A DNA stretch of 64,000 bases, taken from Rhodobacter sp. (GTDB lineage Bacteria; Pseudomonadota; Alphaproteobacteria; Rhodobacterales; Rhodobacteraceae). How positions within the stretch are numbered: the first letter of the stretch is position 1; each line of letters starts with the position of its first letter. Under the pieces are notes generated by a model that worked only from the letters and a program-made list of their open reading frames with translations, made no database searches and was not told the origin of the DNA. Positions 18,567 through 27,194 of the stretch are shown piece after piece. The position numbers and the translations under genes are program-made. The stretch is from NCBI GenBank assembly GCA_027490955.1, contig JAIXXB010000024.1, positions 1-64,000 of the forward strand, in the 5' to 3' direction.

Positions 18567-18652
18567 TAAACTGTCTAGTTTAATTGACAATAGGAAAGTT
18601 TCGCAGGTTTACACTTCCCTCTTTTGCCGCTTTGTGTAAACCTTGACTTACA
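18567..18652. promoter_or_regulatory. crtI/crtA divergent control region: two CrtJ/PpsR palindromes and a long inverted repeat
   Basis: TGT-N12-ACA sites are at 18572-18589 (TGTCTAGTTTAATTGACA, crtI side) and 18635-18652 (TGTAAACCTTGACTTACA, crtA side). The first overlaps another palindrome, TAAACTGTCTAGTTTA (18567-18582). In addition a perfect 10-bp inverted repeat, AGGTTTACAC (18605-18614) and GTGTAAACCT (18634-18643), is separated by 19 bp. Two repressor sites about 63 bp apart could bind cooperatively and control both genes. Confidence 0.82.
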
Positions 18653-18679
18653 GCCAGCATCTTGCGGCAGGAGAGTTTT

Positions 18680-19411
18680 GTGACCATTGCCACCCTTTCG
18701 CTGTTTCGTTTCGACAGCCTAACCGCACGCCTGTGGGTGCTGGGGCAAATGGGCCTTGCGCGCATATCCCTGATGCGCATGCGCGAGGTGGGCTTTTGGA
18801 AACTGTGCGGCTCGGGCAGAGGTGAGGGGTTTGACCTGCGGCCAAATTTGGACGTTTGGGCAATACTTGCGACTTGGCCAGATGCGCAAACTGCCATTCA
18901 TGCCACGCAAAACGCCCCCGTTTTCAAACGATGGCAGGCCCGCGCTGCCGAAAACTGGACAGTTGTTCTGCAACCCATTTCGGCGCGGGGGGCTTGGTCG
19001 GGCCGCGCCCCCTTTACCCCGCAAGGCGAGGGTAAAGTTGGCGCGCCGATTGCAGCCCTGACCCGTGCCAGCCTGCGCCCTGCCACGATGCTGCGGTTTT
19101 GGTCGCGGGTTCCTTCTATTTCCCAAGTGATTGGCGATGATCCGAATGTGCTGTTCAAAATCGGGGTGGGCGAAGTGCCGCTATTGCATCAGGTGACCTT
19201 TTCGATTTGGCCCGATACGCAATCCATGGCCAATTTTGCGCGCGGCAATGGGGTGCATGGGCGCGCCATTGCCGCAGTGCGCAGCGAAGGCTGGTTTTCA
19301 GAAGAGCTTTACGCCCGCTTTGCTGTGCTGGGCGATTTTGGTACATGGGGGGGCACAAAACCTTTGGCCGCGCACCCCCATTTCGACCCCAAACACAGGA
19401 CAGCCGCATGA
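18680..19411 (+). CDS. crtA: spheroidene monooxygenase
   Basis: This 243-residue protein inserts the keto group that turns spheroidene into spheroidenone under oxygen. Recognisable stretches are SLFRFDSLTARLWVLGQMGLAR, FWKLCGSGRGEGFDLRPNLDVWAILATW and PSISQVIGDDPNVLFKIGVGEVPLLHQVTFSIWPD. The start is a GTG at 18680, chosen because AGGAG lies 6 bases upstream. There is no ATG in the right place. The stop overlaps the bchI start as ATGA, so carotenoid oxidation is transcriptionally tied to magnesium chelatase. Confidence 0.93.
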   Translation: MTIATLSLFRFDSLTARLWVLGQMGLARISLMRMREVGFWKLCGSGRGEGFDLRPNLDVWAILATWPDAQTAIHATQNAPVFKRWQARAAENWTVVLQPISARGAWSGRAPFTPQGEGKVGAPIAALTRASLRPATMLRFWSRVPSISQVIGDDPNVLFKIGVGEVPLLHQVTFSIWPDTQSMANFARGNGVHGRAIAAVRSEGWFSEELYARFAVLGDFGTWGGTKPLAAHPHFDPKHRTAA

Positions 19412-20412
19412 CAGCCCCCTTCCCCTTTTCCGCCATCGTTGGGCAAGAGGCGATGAAACGCGCCATGGTGCTGACTGCCATCGACCCTGCCATCGGCGGC
19501 GTGTTGGTGTTTGGCGACCGCGGAACGGGAAAATCCACCGCCGTGCGCGCGCTGGCGGCGCTGCTGCCACCGATTGATGTGGTTGAAGGCTGCCCCGTCA
19601 ACTCTTCCCGCATCGAAGATGTGCCAGATTGGGCCCCTGCCGTATCTGGTCGCATCATCTCGCGCCCAACGCCTGTCATTGATCTGCCGCTGGGCGCGAC
19701 CGAAGACCGCGTTGTCGGGGCGCTTGATATTGAACGGGCGCTAACGCGCGGGGAGAAGGCCTTTGAAGCTGGGCTTTTGGCCCGCGCCAATCGTGGCTAT
19801 CTGTATATTGACGAGGTGAACCTGCTGGAAGATCACCTTGTTGATCTGCTGCTGGATGTGGCCCAGTCGGGCGAGAATGTGGTGGAACGTGAAGGCCTGT
19901 CCATTCGCCACGCGGCGCGCTTTGTGTTGGTCGGCTCTGGCAACCCTGAAGAGGGCGATTTGCGCCCACAGCTTTTGGATCGCTTCGGCCTTTCGGTGCA
20001 GGTGAGCAGCCCGCGCGATGTGGCCACGCGTGTCGAAGTGATGCTGCGCCGCGATGGCTATGAACGCGATAACGCTGCCTTTATGGCCGAATATGGCGCA
20101 CAGGATGCGCAATTGCGCGCGGCCATTTTGGCGGCGCGGGCCGCCTTGCCCAAATTGAAAACACCGCCCGCCGTGTTGCATGATTGCGCAGCACTGTGTA
20201 TCGCGCTGGGGTCAGATGGGCTGCGCGGCGAGTTGACGCTGCTGCGCGCCGCGCGGGCCGAGGCGGCCTTTGCGGGGGCCAAAACTGTCAGCCGCGCGCA
20301 TTTGAAATCGGTTGCGGAAATGGCGCTGTCGCATCGTCTGCGCCGCGACCCGCTGGACGAGGCAGGATCAGGCGCACGCGTTGCCCGCATCTTGGCCGAA
20401 ACGCTGCCATAA
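19408..20412 (+). CDS. bchI: magnesium chelatase ATPase subunit I
   Basis: This 334-residue AAA+ protein forms rings with BchD and powers Mg insertion into protoporphyrin IX by the BchH subunit. The Walker A motif FGDRGTGKST, Walker B YLYIDEVNLL, and GSGNPEEGDLRPQLLDRFGL (sensor 1/arginine-finger area) are intact. The start at MTAPFPF overlaps the crtA stop. The longer open frame upstream lies inside crtA and was rejected. bchD follows with a 1-base overlap. Confidence 0.97.
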   Translation: MTAPFPFSAIVGQEAMKRAMVLTAIDPAIGGVLVFGDRGTGKSTAVRALAALLPPIDVVEGCPVNSSRIEDVPDWAPAVSGRIISRPTPVIDLPLGATEDRVVGALDIERALTRGEKAFEAGLLARANRGYLYIDEVNLLEDHLVDLLLDVAQSGENVVEREGLSIRHAARFVLVGSGNPEEGDLRPQLLDRFGLSVQVSSPRDVATRVEVMLRRDGYERDNAAFMAEYGAQDAQLRAAILAARAALPKLKTPPAVLHDCAALCIALGSDGLRGELTLLRAARAEAAFAGAKTVSRAHLKSVAEMALSHRLRRDPLDEAGSGARVARILAETLP

Positions 20413-22136
20413 TGGCCGATGCGCCCCTGCCAATCCTATCCGCGCTGCAGCGCGCCCAGCTTGCGCTGGATGTGCTGGTGCTGGATGGGGCGGCGTTGGG
20501 CGGCCTTTGGCTGCGCGCGCGTGTTGGGCCTGCGCGCGCGGCGGTTCTCGGGCGGCTTGCCGCACTTGCCCTGCCCGCCCGACGCATTCACCCCAGCATC
20601 GATGATGGCGCGCTGTTTGGCGGCACGGATTTGGCGGCCAGCCTATCGGCAGGGGCACATCGCAAAACCGCTGGCGTTTTGGATGCACCTTCGGCACTGA
20701 TTTTGACAATGGCCGAACGCGCGCCCGCGGGACTTGCCGCGCGGCTGGCGCTGCATTTAGATGCGGGCACGTCCTGCCTGATCGCGCTGGACGAGGGTGC
20801 CGAGGCAGAAGAGGCCCTTGCCCCCGCTTTGGCCGAAAGGCTGGCGCTGTTTCTAGACCTATCAGATTTCGCCCTAGACAATGCCGAGGCGCTGCAATCG
20901 GCATCCGATTTGGCCCCTGCCCGCGCCCGCCTGACGCAACTGCGCGCGTCTGGACTGCCGCCGCAGGCCATGGCCGCCCTTGCGGGCGCGGCAGACAGCC
21001 TTGGCATTTACAGCCTGCGCGCGCCGCTGATGGCGGCACGCGCCGCCCTTGCGATTGCCGCCCTGCGCGGGCTGGATGCGCCCAATGATTCCTGCCTGCA
21101 AGATGCCGCCAGCCTTGTCTATGCACAGCGCGCAACCCTTTTTCCCGATACGCCCGCAGAAGATGCACCGCCACCTGATGCGCCGCCCCCACCTGAAGCT
21201 CCCAATGACTTGCCCGATGATGCGCCCAGCGAGGCCCCGCAAGACCTTGCCGATCTGCCGCAAGATATGGTGCTAGAGGCCGTGCGCGCCGCCTTGCCAC
21301 CCGATGTTTTGGCCCGCCTTGCCGCTGGCCGAGCTGCGCGCAGCATGAAAGGTGGGGCTGGCACAGGGGCCAAGATCAAGGGCAACCATCGCGGCCGCCC
21401 CCTGCCCGCCCGCGCAGGACGCATGGGGCATGGCAAGCGCATTGATATTTTGGCCACTCTGCGCACCGCAGCGCCAATGCAACGCCTGCGCGGGGCAGGG
21501 TTGGCTTCGAACGCTGCGCCCACAAGGCTTGCCATTCGGCCCAGTGATCTGCGGATCAAACGCTATCAGCACAGTTCGGACCGCGTTTTGATTTTCACTG
21601 TCGATGCGTCGGGATCATCGGCCTTTGCCCGCCTTGCCGAGGCCAAGGGCGCAGTCGAGCTTTTATTGGCGCAATCCTATGCGCGGCGCGACCATGTGGC
21701 GCTGCTGGCCTTTCGCGGGCAGGGGTGCGAGGTGGTTTTGCCGCCCACGCGGTCACTGACCGCCACCAAACGCCGCCTTGCGGGGCTGGCGGGTGGCGGG
21801 GGCACACCGCTGGCTGCGGGGCTGCGCATGGGGCTGGATCTGGCGCTGCAGACCCGCGCCCGCGGCATGACGCCGACCCTTGCCCTGCTCACCGATGGGC
21901 GCGGCAATATCGCGCTGGATGGCAGTGCAAATCGCGCGGCCGCCGAACAAGATGCCCAGCGCCTTGCCCGCGTTTTCGCCGCCACGGGCATCCCCGCATT
22001 GGTGATCGATATTGCCACGCGCCCGCAGCCCAGCCTTGCGGGTTTGGCGCGGGATATGCGGGCGACATACCTGCCCCTACCCCGCGCAGATAGCCAGCGG
22101 CTAAGCCAAGTCTTGCAGGCAGGGATGGGCGGATGA
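20412..22136 (+). CDS. bchD: magnesium chelatase subunit D
   Basis: This 574-residue protein has three parts: a degenerate AAA-like N-terminal module, an acidic proline-rich linker (PPPDAPPPPEAPNDLPDDAP, around 250-280), and a C-terminal von Willebrand A domain with the MIDAS sequence FTVDASGSSAFARL and LLTDGRGN. BchD bridges BchI rings to BchH. The start at MADAPLP overlaps the bchI stop (TAATG). The in-frame sequence upstream is within bchI and was not counted. Confidence 0.96.
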   Translation: MADAPLPILSALQRAQLALDVLVLDGAALGGLWLRARVGPARAAVLGRLAALALPARRIHPSIDDGALFGGTDLAASLSAGAHRKTAGVLDAPSALILTMAERAPAGLAARLALHLDAGTSCLIALDEGAEAEEALAPALAERLALFLDLSDFALDNAEALQSASDLAPARARLTQLRASGLPPQAMAALAGAADSLGIYSLRAPLMAARAALAIAALRGLDAPNDSCLQDAASLVYAQRATLFPDTPAEDAPPPDAPPPPEAPNDLPDDAPSEAPQDLADLPQDMVLEAVRAALPPDVLARLAAGRAARSMKGGAGTGAKIKGNHRGRPLPARAGRMGHGKRIDILATLRTAAPMQRLRGAGLASNAAPTRLAIRPSDLRIKRYQHSSDRVLIFTVDASGSSAFARLAEAKGAVELLLAQSYARRDHVALLAFRGQGCEVVLPPTRSLTATKRRLAGLAGGGGTPLAAGLRMGLDLALQTRARGMTPTLALLTDGRGNIALDGSANRAAAEQDAQRLARVFAATGIPALVIDIATRPQPSLAGLARDMRATYLPLPRADSQRLSQVLQAGMGG

Positions 22137-23029
22137 GCGCCCCTGCCGACACCCCCCCTGATCTGCCCATGGACTGGCCGCATCGCGCAGCATCACGCAG
22201 CATCGCGGCCGTGCACCAGCATTGGCATGTGCAGGATATGGGGCCAAAAGACGATAGCGCGCCGACGCTTTTGTTGATTCATGGGGCAGGCGGATCTGTG
22301 CATTCTTGGGCGGGTCTGGCCCCGATACTGGCCCAGCACTATCGTGTGATCGCATTGGATGTGGCGGGCCATGGGTTCAGCCAAAAGGGGCGGATGGCGC
22401 GCGCAGGGCTGGAAGATATCGCTGCCGATATCCTTGCCCTTGCGACTGGTCAGGGCTGGCAGGTGCGCGCGGTGATTGGCCATTCTGCAGGCGCGGCGAT
22501 TGCCCTGCGGCTGGCCGAACTGATGCCTCTGCGCGCCGTTATCGGTTTGAATGCGGCATTGTCGCAGTTTGAAGGCATGGCGGGATGGCTGTTTCCCGCA
22601 ATGGCCAAAACACTCAGCTTGTTGCCCTTTGCGCCGCAATTTGGGGCAAAGATGCTGGGCACCCCCGCGCAGATCGACCGCCTTTTGGCGCAAACAGGGG
22701 CGCAGATTGGCGCTGCGGCGCGCGCGCAATACCTAACCCTTGCCCGCCGCCCTGCCCATATTGGGGCCACATTGGATATGATGGCCGCATGGGATTTGCG
22801 CCCGCTGCTCGCGCGATTGCCGCAAATCTCTGTGCCGGTCTTGCTGTTGACAGGCGCGCGCGATGGCGCAGTGCCGCCGCGCGTCAGCACCGAAGCCGCC
22901 CGCACCATGCCCAATGCCACGGCGCATATCTTGCAGGGCTATGGTCACCTTTTGCCCGAAGAGGCGGCAGAGGTGATTGCACCCGTCATCCTGAATTTCC
23001 TGACCCGCGCTTTGGTCAAACCCGCCTAA
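22133..23029 (+). CDS. bchO: BchO, alpha/beta-hydrolase of the magnesium chelatase operon
   Basis: This 298-residue alpha/beta hydrolase has an oxyanion segment LLIHGAGGSVHSWAGL, the nucleophile elbow VIGHSAGAAIAL, a VLLLTGARDGAVP acid strand and the histidine in GYGHLLPEE. The order bchI-bchD-bchO, with an ATGA overlap, marks it as BchO. Its exact reaction is unproven; a supporting role in magnesium chelation has been suggested. Its stop codon overlaps the convergent ABC-transporter gene by four bases. This is the right edge of the photosynthesis genes. Confidence 0.93.
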   Translation: MSAPADTPPDLPMDWPHRAASRSIAAVHQHWHVQDMGPKDDSAPTLLLIHGAGGSVHSWAGLAPILAQHYRVIALDVAGHGFSQKGRMARAGLEDIAADILALATGQGWQVRAVIGHSAGAAIALRLAELMPLRAVIGLNAALSQFEGMAGWLFPAMAKTLSLLPFAPQFGAKMLGTPAQIDRLLAQTGAQIGAAARAQYLTLARRPAHIGATLDMMAAWDLRPLLARLPQISVPVLLLTGARDGAVPPRVSTEAARTMPNATAHILQGYGHLLPEEAAEVIAPVILNFLTRALVKPA

Positions 23030-24114
23030 TGCGCGCCCTTTTCTGGCAGTGCCTCGGCCTTGAACAAATGGGCCTTATCGCCGTCAAAACCTACGGCGAT
23101 GTCGCTGCCCACTGTATAGACCGCATCTTGCGGCAGGGCCGCAATCAGCGATGTGCCATCGCCAAGACCAATATCCACCACAGTTTCTGCGCCCAAACGC
23201 TCGGTCAATGCGACCTTGCCTTTCATCAGGGCTTTTCCACTTTCAAGGGTGATATATTGCGGCCGTAGGCCCAAGATCGCGGCCTCGCCAACGGCAAAAG
23301 GCCCACGTTTGGCCGAGACGCTGACTTTGCCCAAAACGGGGCTGGACACCTCGGCCAGATCGCCCTCTAGGCCAACAACTTCAACATTCAAGAAATTCAT
23401 CGACGGCGCGCCAAGAAAACCCGCAACGAAAAGATTGGCGGGATTATGGTACAAATCCATCGGCGCGCCGATTTGCATGACCTTGCCATCCTTGAGCACC
23501 ACGATTTTGTCGGCCAAGGTCATCGCCTCGACTTGGTCATGCGTGACGTAAATCATCGTCGCGCCAAGTTGCTGGTGCAGTTTGCCGATTTCCATGCGCA
23601 TATCCATCCGCAGCGCGGCGTCCAAATTGGACAAAGGTTCGTCAAACAAAAACACCTGCGGTTTGCGCACAATGGCACGGCCAATGGCCACGCGCTGGCG
23701 CTGCCCGCCCGACAATTGGCTGGGGCGGCGATCGAGCAAATGCTCCATCTGCAAAATGCGTGCGGCCTCGGCCACTTTGGCATCTTTCTCGGCCTTGCTG
23801 GCCCCTGCAATCGTCAGGCCAAAGGCCACGTTTTCGCGCACAGTCATATGCGGGAAAATGGCATAGGATTGAAACACCATCGCCACCCCGCGCTGTGAGG
23901 GCGGCAGATCATTGACGCGCGTATCCCCAATGACCAATTCGCCCGCGCTGATATCTTCCAGCCCCGCGATCATCCGCAAAAGTGTGGATTTGCCGCAGCC
24001 CGATGGCCCGACAAAGACACAAAACTCGCCATCTTCAATATCAATATCAACCCCTTTGATGACATCGACATTGCCATAGCTTTTCTTGATGTTTTGCAGC
24101 GAGATTTTGGCCAT
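23026..24114 (-). CDS. carbohydrate ABC transporter ATPase (MalK/UgpC family)
   Basis: This 362-residue ATP-binding protein has Walker A GPSGCGKST (37-45), signature LSGGQRQRVAIGRA, Walker B VFLFDEPLSNLD and the switch histidine in VTHDQVEA, followed by a C-terminal OB-fold regulatory domain (from about 240). It should energise the two permeases upstream in the same operon. It is the last gene of the operon, after the glycosidase. Family membership is certain; the transported sugar is inferred only from neighbours. Confidence 0.93.
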   Translation of the reverse strand: MAKISLQNIKKSYGNVDVIKGVDIDIEDGEFCVFVGPSGCGKSTLLRMIAGLEDISAGELVIGDTRVNDLPPSQRGVAMVFQSYAIFPHMTVRENVAFGLTIAGASKAEKDAKVAEAARILQMEHLLDRRPSQLSGGQRQRVAIGRAIVRKPQVFLFDEPLSNLDAALRMDMRMEIGKLHQQLGATMIYVTHDQVEAMTLADKIVVLKDGKVMQIGAPMDLYHNPANLFVAGFLGAPSMNFLNVEVVGLEGDLAEVSSPVLGKVSVSAKRGPFAVGEAAILGLRPQYITLESGKALMKGKVALTERLGAETVVDIGLGDGTSLIAALPQDAVYTVGSDIAVGFDGDKAHLFKAEALPEKGAH

Positions 24115-24131
24115 CGGCAGGCTCCTTTTGA

Positions 24132-25124
24132 TTATTCGGCGGCGCGCGCCAGAGGTGCTACGGAAAGCAGACCATCAGGCCCCACAAGAATACGTTCGGG
24201 GTTCATGACATAACCGCCAAATTGGTCTTTACCGCCATCGGCAAAGCCCAAAATCACCAGCCCGTCAGGCCCATCGACAATGCGCGCGGCATAGCGCATG
24301 CAGGGCTCGGCCCCATCAAGGAAGGGGCCAGGGGCAATGCGCCAAGGCCCACGCGGATGATCGGCAATCAGATAGTGATTTCCTGTCACTGGGCTTTGCG
24401 GGTTGGTGCGCTGATATTGGGAAGACCAATGGACATGCGCGGTGCAGAACAAGCAATACCATTTGCCGCTGGCTTCAAACACTTGCGGCACTTCCAATTG
24501 GCCAAAGCCGCCTTGGAAGACGGGGGGTTGCAGCACCCAAGTAGACAGATCATCCGACGTGGCAAAGCCAATCGCGCCGCCTGAATTGGGTTCAGAGGCA
24601 TCGGGGACGCGGGCGGTGAAATACATCAGCCAGCCTTTGCCATAGGGATCACGCATCACCCATGGGTCGCGCATGGCGCGGTCATGCCAGCGGCCGGTGT
24701 GATCCACCTCGTAGCATTCAGCATTGGGGCCTGTCAGATCAAGACATTGCCCATCGCCCACGCGCACCCAATTGTGCAGATCGGTCGATGTTGCATGGCC
24801 AATGCGCTGGCGCATCATCTTTTCGGCCTTGGTCGTGCCCGTGTAAAACAAATGCCACAGCCCCGCATCGTCGCGGATCACCGAACCCGTCCATGTGGTT
24901 CCGTCATCCCACGCGGCACCATTGCGCTGCGGCGTAAAAGTTGTGCCCAAATGCGTCCAATTCACCAAATCTTTGGATGTCGCATGGCCTTGGGTCACGT
25001 TGAAATGGCGCAGGTCAGGATCGCCCAGCGATGTATCGGCCTGCAGAAAAAACCCGTGATAGGTGTCGCCATCTTTGGCATACCAACTGTCCCAAATCCA
25101 CTTGCCGTCGATTGCGATAACCAT
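24132..25124 (-). CDS. cytoplasmic GH32-like (clan GH-J/GH43 fold) glycosidase
   Basis: This 330-residue protein has no signal peptide. It shows the layout of five-bladed-propeller glycosidases related to beta-fructosidases: WDSW at 11-14 in place of WMNDPNG (D12 the likely nucleophile), ATSKDLVNW, FYTG, RDP at 152-154 (transition-state stabiliser) and LEVPQV with E211 as the likely acid/base. All three acidic residues are kept, so an active enzyme is expected. It lies inside a sugar ABC operon and so probably splits an imported disaccharide or oligosaccharide in the cytoplasm, perhaps a fructoside. The exact family and substrate are not certain. It is shorter than most GH32 enzymes because the C-terminal beta-sandwich is absent. 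Confidence 0.72.
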   Translation of the reverse strand: MVIAIDGKWIWDSWYAKDGDTYHGFFLQADTSLGDPDLRHFNVTQGHATSKDLVNWTHLGTTFTPQRNGAAWDDGTTWTGSVIRDDAGLWHLFYTGTTKAEKMMRQRIGHATSTDLHNWVRVGDGQCLDLTGPNAECYEVDHTGRWHDRAMRDPWVMRDPYGKGWLMYFTARVPDASEPNSGGAIGFATSDDLSTWVLQPPVFQGGFGQLEVPQVFEASGKWYCLFCTAHVHWSSQYQRTNPQSPVTGNHYLIADHPRGPWRIAPGPFLDGAEPCMRYAARIVDGPDGLVILGFADGGKDQFGGYVMNPERILVGPDGLLSVAPLARAAE

Positions 25125-25134
25125 CTTCGTCTCC

Positions 25135-26013
25135 TTATCCCTTCACGCCCGTCGATGCGATCGACGCGATGAAGGCTTTCTGCAAATAAAGGTAAAATCC
25201 AAGCACGGGCAGCGTGATCAGTGACAGATAGGCCATCACCTCGCCCCATGCGATGTTCAGTTGGAAGAAGTATTGCAGCCCCACCATCACGGGGCGATAG
25301 CCCTCTTCTTGGGTGACCATCAGTGGCCAAAGATATTGGTTATACATTGCCAAGAATTTCAAAATCGCCGCCGTGGCCAGAATCGGGCCAGACAGGGGCA
25401 TGACGATACGGCGGTAAATCTGCCACCAACTGGCCCCTTCCACGCGGGCGGCCTCGATCAACTCTCCGGGCAGGTCTTTGAAATACTGCACGAAAAGGAA
25501 AATGGTCAAACCATCGGCGATAAAGGGGATGATCTGCACATGGTAACTGTTCAGCCAGCCCCATGTCAGCCCGTCCATTCCCAGCCATGGCAATTTCGAC
25601 ACCATCAGCAGCATCGGTATGGCGATGGTTTCAAAAGGCACGATCAGCGTTGCCAGCAAAACCGACAAGATCACGCCGCGCCCCTTCCAGTTGATAAACA
25701 CAAAGGCAAAGCCCGCCGCCGAACAAATCAGCAAGGACAGCGCCACCGTCACCCCTGTCACCAGAACGGAATTGAACACAAACAGGCCCACGGGCGCGCG
25801 TTCAAAAGCGGCCAGATAATTGTTCAGGCTGATGTCACCCACAGGCAAAAATGCGCGCAGGGAACTGGCATCAACCAACAATTGTTGATCGGGCTTTAGC
25901 GATGACATCACCATAAAGACCAGCGGAAAGATAAAGATCAGCGCGATCAGCAGCAGCACTGTATAGCGCACCGCCAGCCGCAAGCCGTGGTTGTCACCAG
26001 AAATCATTGCCAT
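25135..26013 (-). CDS. carbohydrate ABC transporter permease (MalG type)
   Basis: This 292-residue inner-membrane protein has six predicted helices and the EAA loop ELIEAARVEGASWWQIYRRIVMPLSGP that contacts the ATPase. ALIFIFPLVFMVMSSLKPDQQ is typical of MalG-like N-termini. It begins directly after the MalF-type gene (one base apart) and is 10 bases ahead of the glycosidase, so all are co-translated from one message. Confidence 0.93.
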   Translation of the reverse strand: MAMISGDNHGLRLAVRYTVLLLIALIFIFPLVFMVMSSLKPDQQLLVDASSLRAFLPVGDISLNNYLAAFERAPVGLFVFNSVLVTGVTVALSLLICSAAGFAFVFINWKGRGVILSVLLATLIVPFETIAIPMLLMVSKLPWLGMDGLTWGWLNSYHVQIIPFIADGLTIFLFVQYFKDLPGELIEAARVEGASWWQIYRRIVMPLSGPILATAAILKFLAMYNQYLWPLMVTQEEGYRPVMVGLQYFFQLNIAWGEVMAYLSLITLPVLGFYLYLQKAFIASIASTGVKG

Positions 26014-27093
26014 TTACGTTTTCTCCCGCGTCAGCCAGCGTTGGATCAGCGATATCGACAGAACAATCACAAACAAGATCACCGAAATCGCCGATGCGCC
26101 TGATATGTCTTGCTTGCCATAGCCGCGATCAATGGCTTGGAATACGATGGTTTGCGTGCTGTCCAAGGGGCCGCCGCTGGTCATCACATCGATCTGTGCA
26201 AACAGGCCAAAGGCTTGCATCGTGATCACGATCAAAATCAGCACGGCCGTGTTGCGCAGGCCCGGCCATGTGATGAAGCGAAACACCTGCCATTTGCTGG
26301 CCCCTTCAATCGCCGCCGCCTCGTACAAGGTGGGCGAGATGGTTTGCAGACCCGACAGCCAGATCACCATGTGAAAGCCGACAGCCTGCCAAATTGACAT
26401 GGCAATAATCGCGCCCAGCGCCGTCGATGGATCGCCCAGCCAATCGATGGGCGGGATAAGCCCGAAACTCAGTGCCCCCAAAAGGCTGTTCAGCAGCCCT
26501 GACGATCCGTCATAAATCAGCCGCCACAGCAGCGAGACAACCACGATCGACACCACGACGGGCATAAAGTAAATCGCACGAAACACATTGATGCCGCGCA
26601 GACGTTGGTTGATCAGCAGTGCAAGGCACAGCGCAAGGCCCGCCTGCACGGGGGCCACGACCAAGACAAACAAGAACGTGTTGACGATGGCCTTCATAAA
26701 CACCACATCGCGCGCCAGCACAAAGGTGCGCGCATCGCCGCCAAAGGGCGTGTCAAAGGCAAACCATTCGCGCATCCCGTCCAAATGCGGATAATCGGGG
26801 TTCTTGCGGGTAAATGCGCGCAGCGCGGGATATTCCACTGCGCCATCTTTCAGCACAACCGCGCCCGTATCGTCGCGCACAGGGTCAAGCGTCAGCGCCG
26901 ACACGCCCAAAAGCTGGCTGTAATTGGCAAAGCCCGTGAATTCGGTGGGGTTGGGCGAGATCAGGCGTTGGTTGGTAAAGGACAGGGCGATTGCAAAGAA
27001 AAAGGGAAAGATCACAAAGGCCGCAATCAGCGCCACCGCTGGCCCCGCCATCAGCCAGCCCGTGCCGTTTGATCTGGTGAATTTCGATGCCAT
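26014..27093 (-). CDS. carbohydrate ABC transporter permease (MalF type)
   Basis: This 359-residue permease is longer than most two-domain family members because of an extra soluble loop between the first and second helices (about 45-130), which should lie in the periplasm. The EAA loop TLYEAAAIEGASKWQVFRFITWPGLRN is intact. The long loop recalls the MalF P2 domain, which contacts the binding protein, though no sequence similarity is claimed. It follows the binding-protein gene after a strong double hairpin. Confidence 0.92.
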   Translation of the reverse strand: MASKFTRSNGTGWLMAGPAVALIAAFVIFPFFFAIALSFTNQRLISPNPTEFTGFANYSQLLGVSALTLDPVRDDTGAVVLKDGAVEYPALRAFTRKNPDYPHLDGMREWFAFDTPFGGDARTFVLARDVVFMKAIVNTFLFVLVVAPVQAGLALCLALLINQRLRGINVFRAIYFMPVVVSIVVVSLLWRLIYDGSSGLLNSLLGALSFGLIPPIDWLGDPSTALGAIIAMSIWQAVGFHMVIWLSGLQTISPTLYEAAAIEGASKWQVFRFITWPGLRNTAVLILIVITMQAFGLFAQIDVMTSGGPLDSTQTIVFQAIDRGYGKQDISGASAISVILFVIVLSISLIQRWLTREKT

Positions 27094-27123
27094 TCGCGCA
27101 GCCCCTTTTCGGCAGGTTCAGCA

Positions 27124-27184
27124 CGCACAGTGGGCAAAAAGGCCCACTGTGCGCTGGGAGGATAGGCGCGCCGTTTGGCGCGCC
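27124..27184 (-). other. double stem-loop between binding-protein and permease genes
   Basis: A perfect 12-bp stem, CGCACAGTGGGC (27124-27135) with GCCCACTGTGCG (27142-27153), has a 6-base loop. A second stem is GGCGCGCC/GGCGCGCC (27165-27184) with a 4-base loop. Both lie just after the binding-protein stop on the minus strand. Such structures usually protect the upstream binding-protein message and reduce permease expression. Confidence 0.75.
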
Positions 27185-27194
27185 CGTTCAATGC

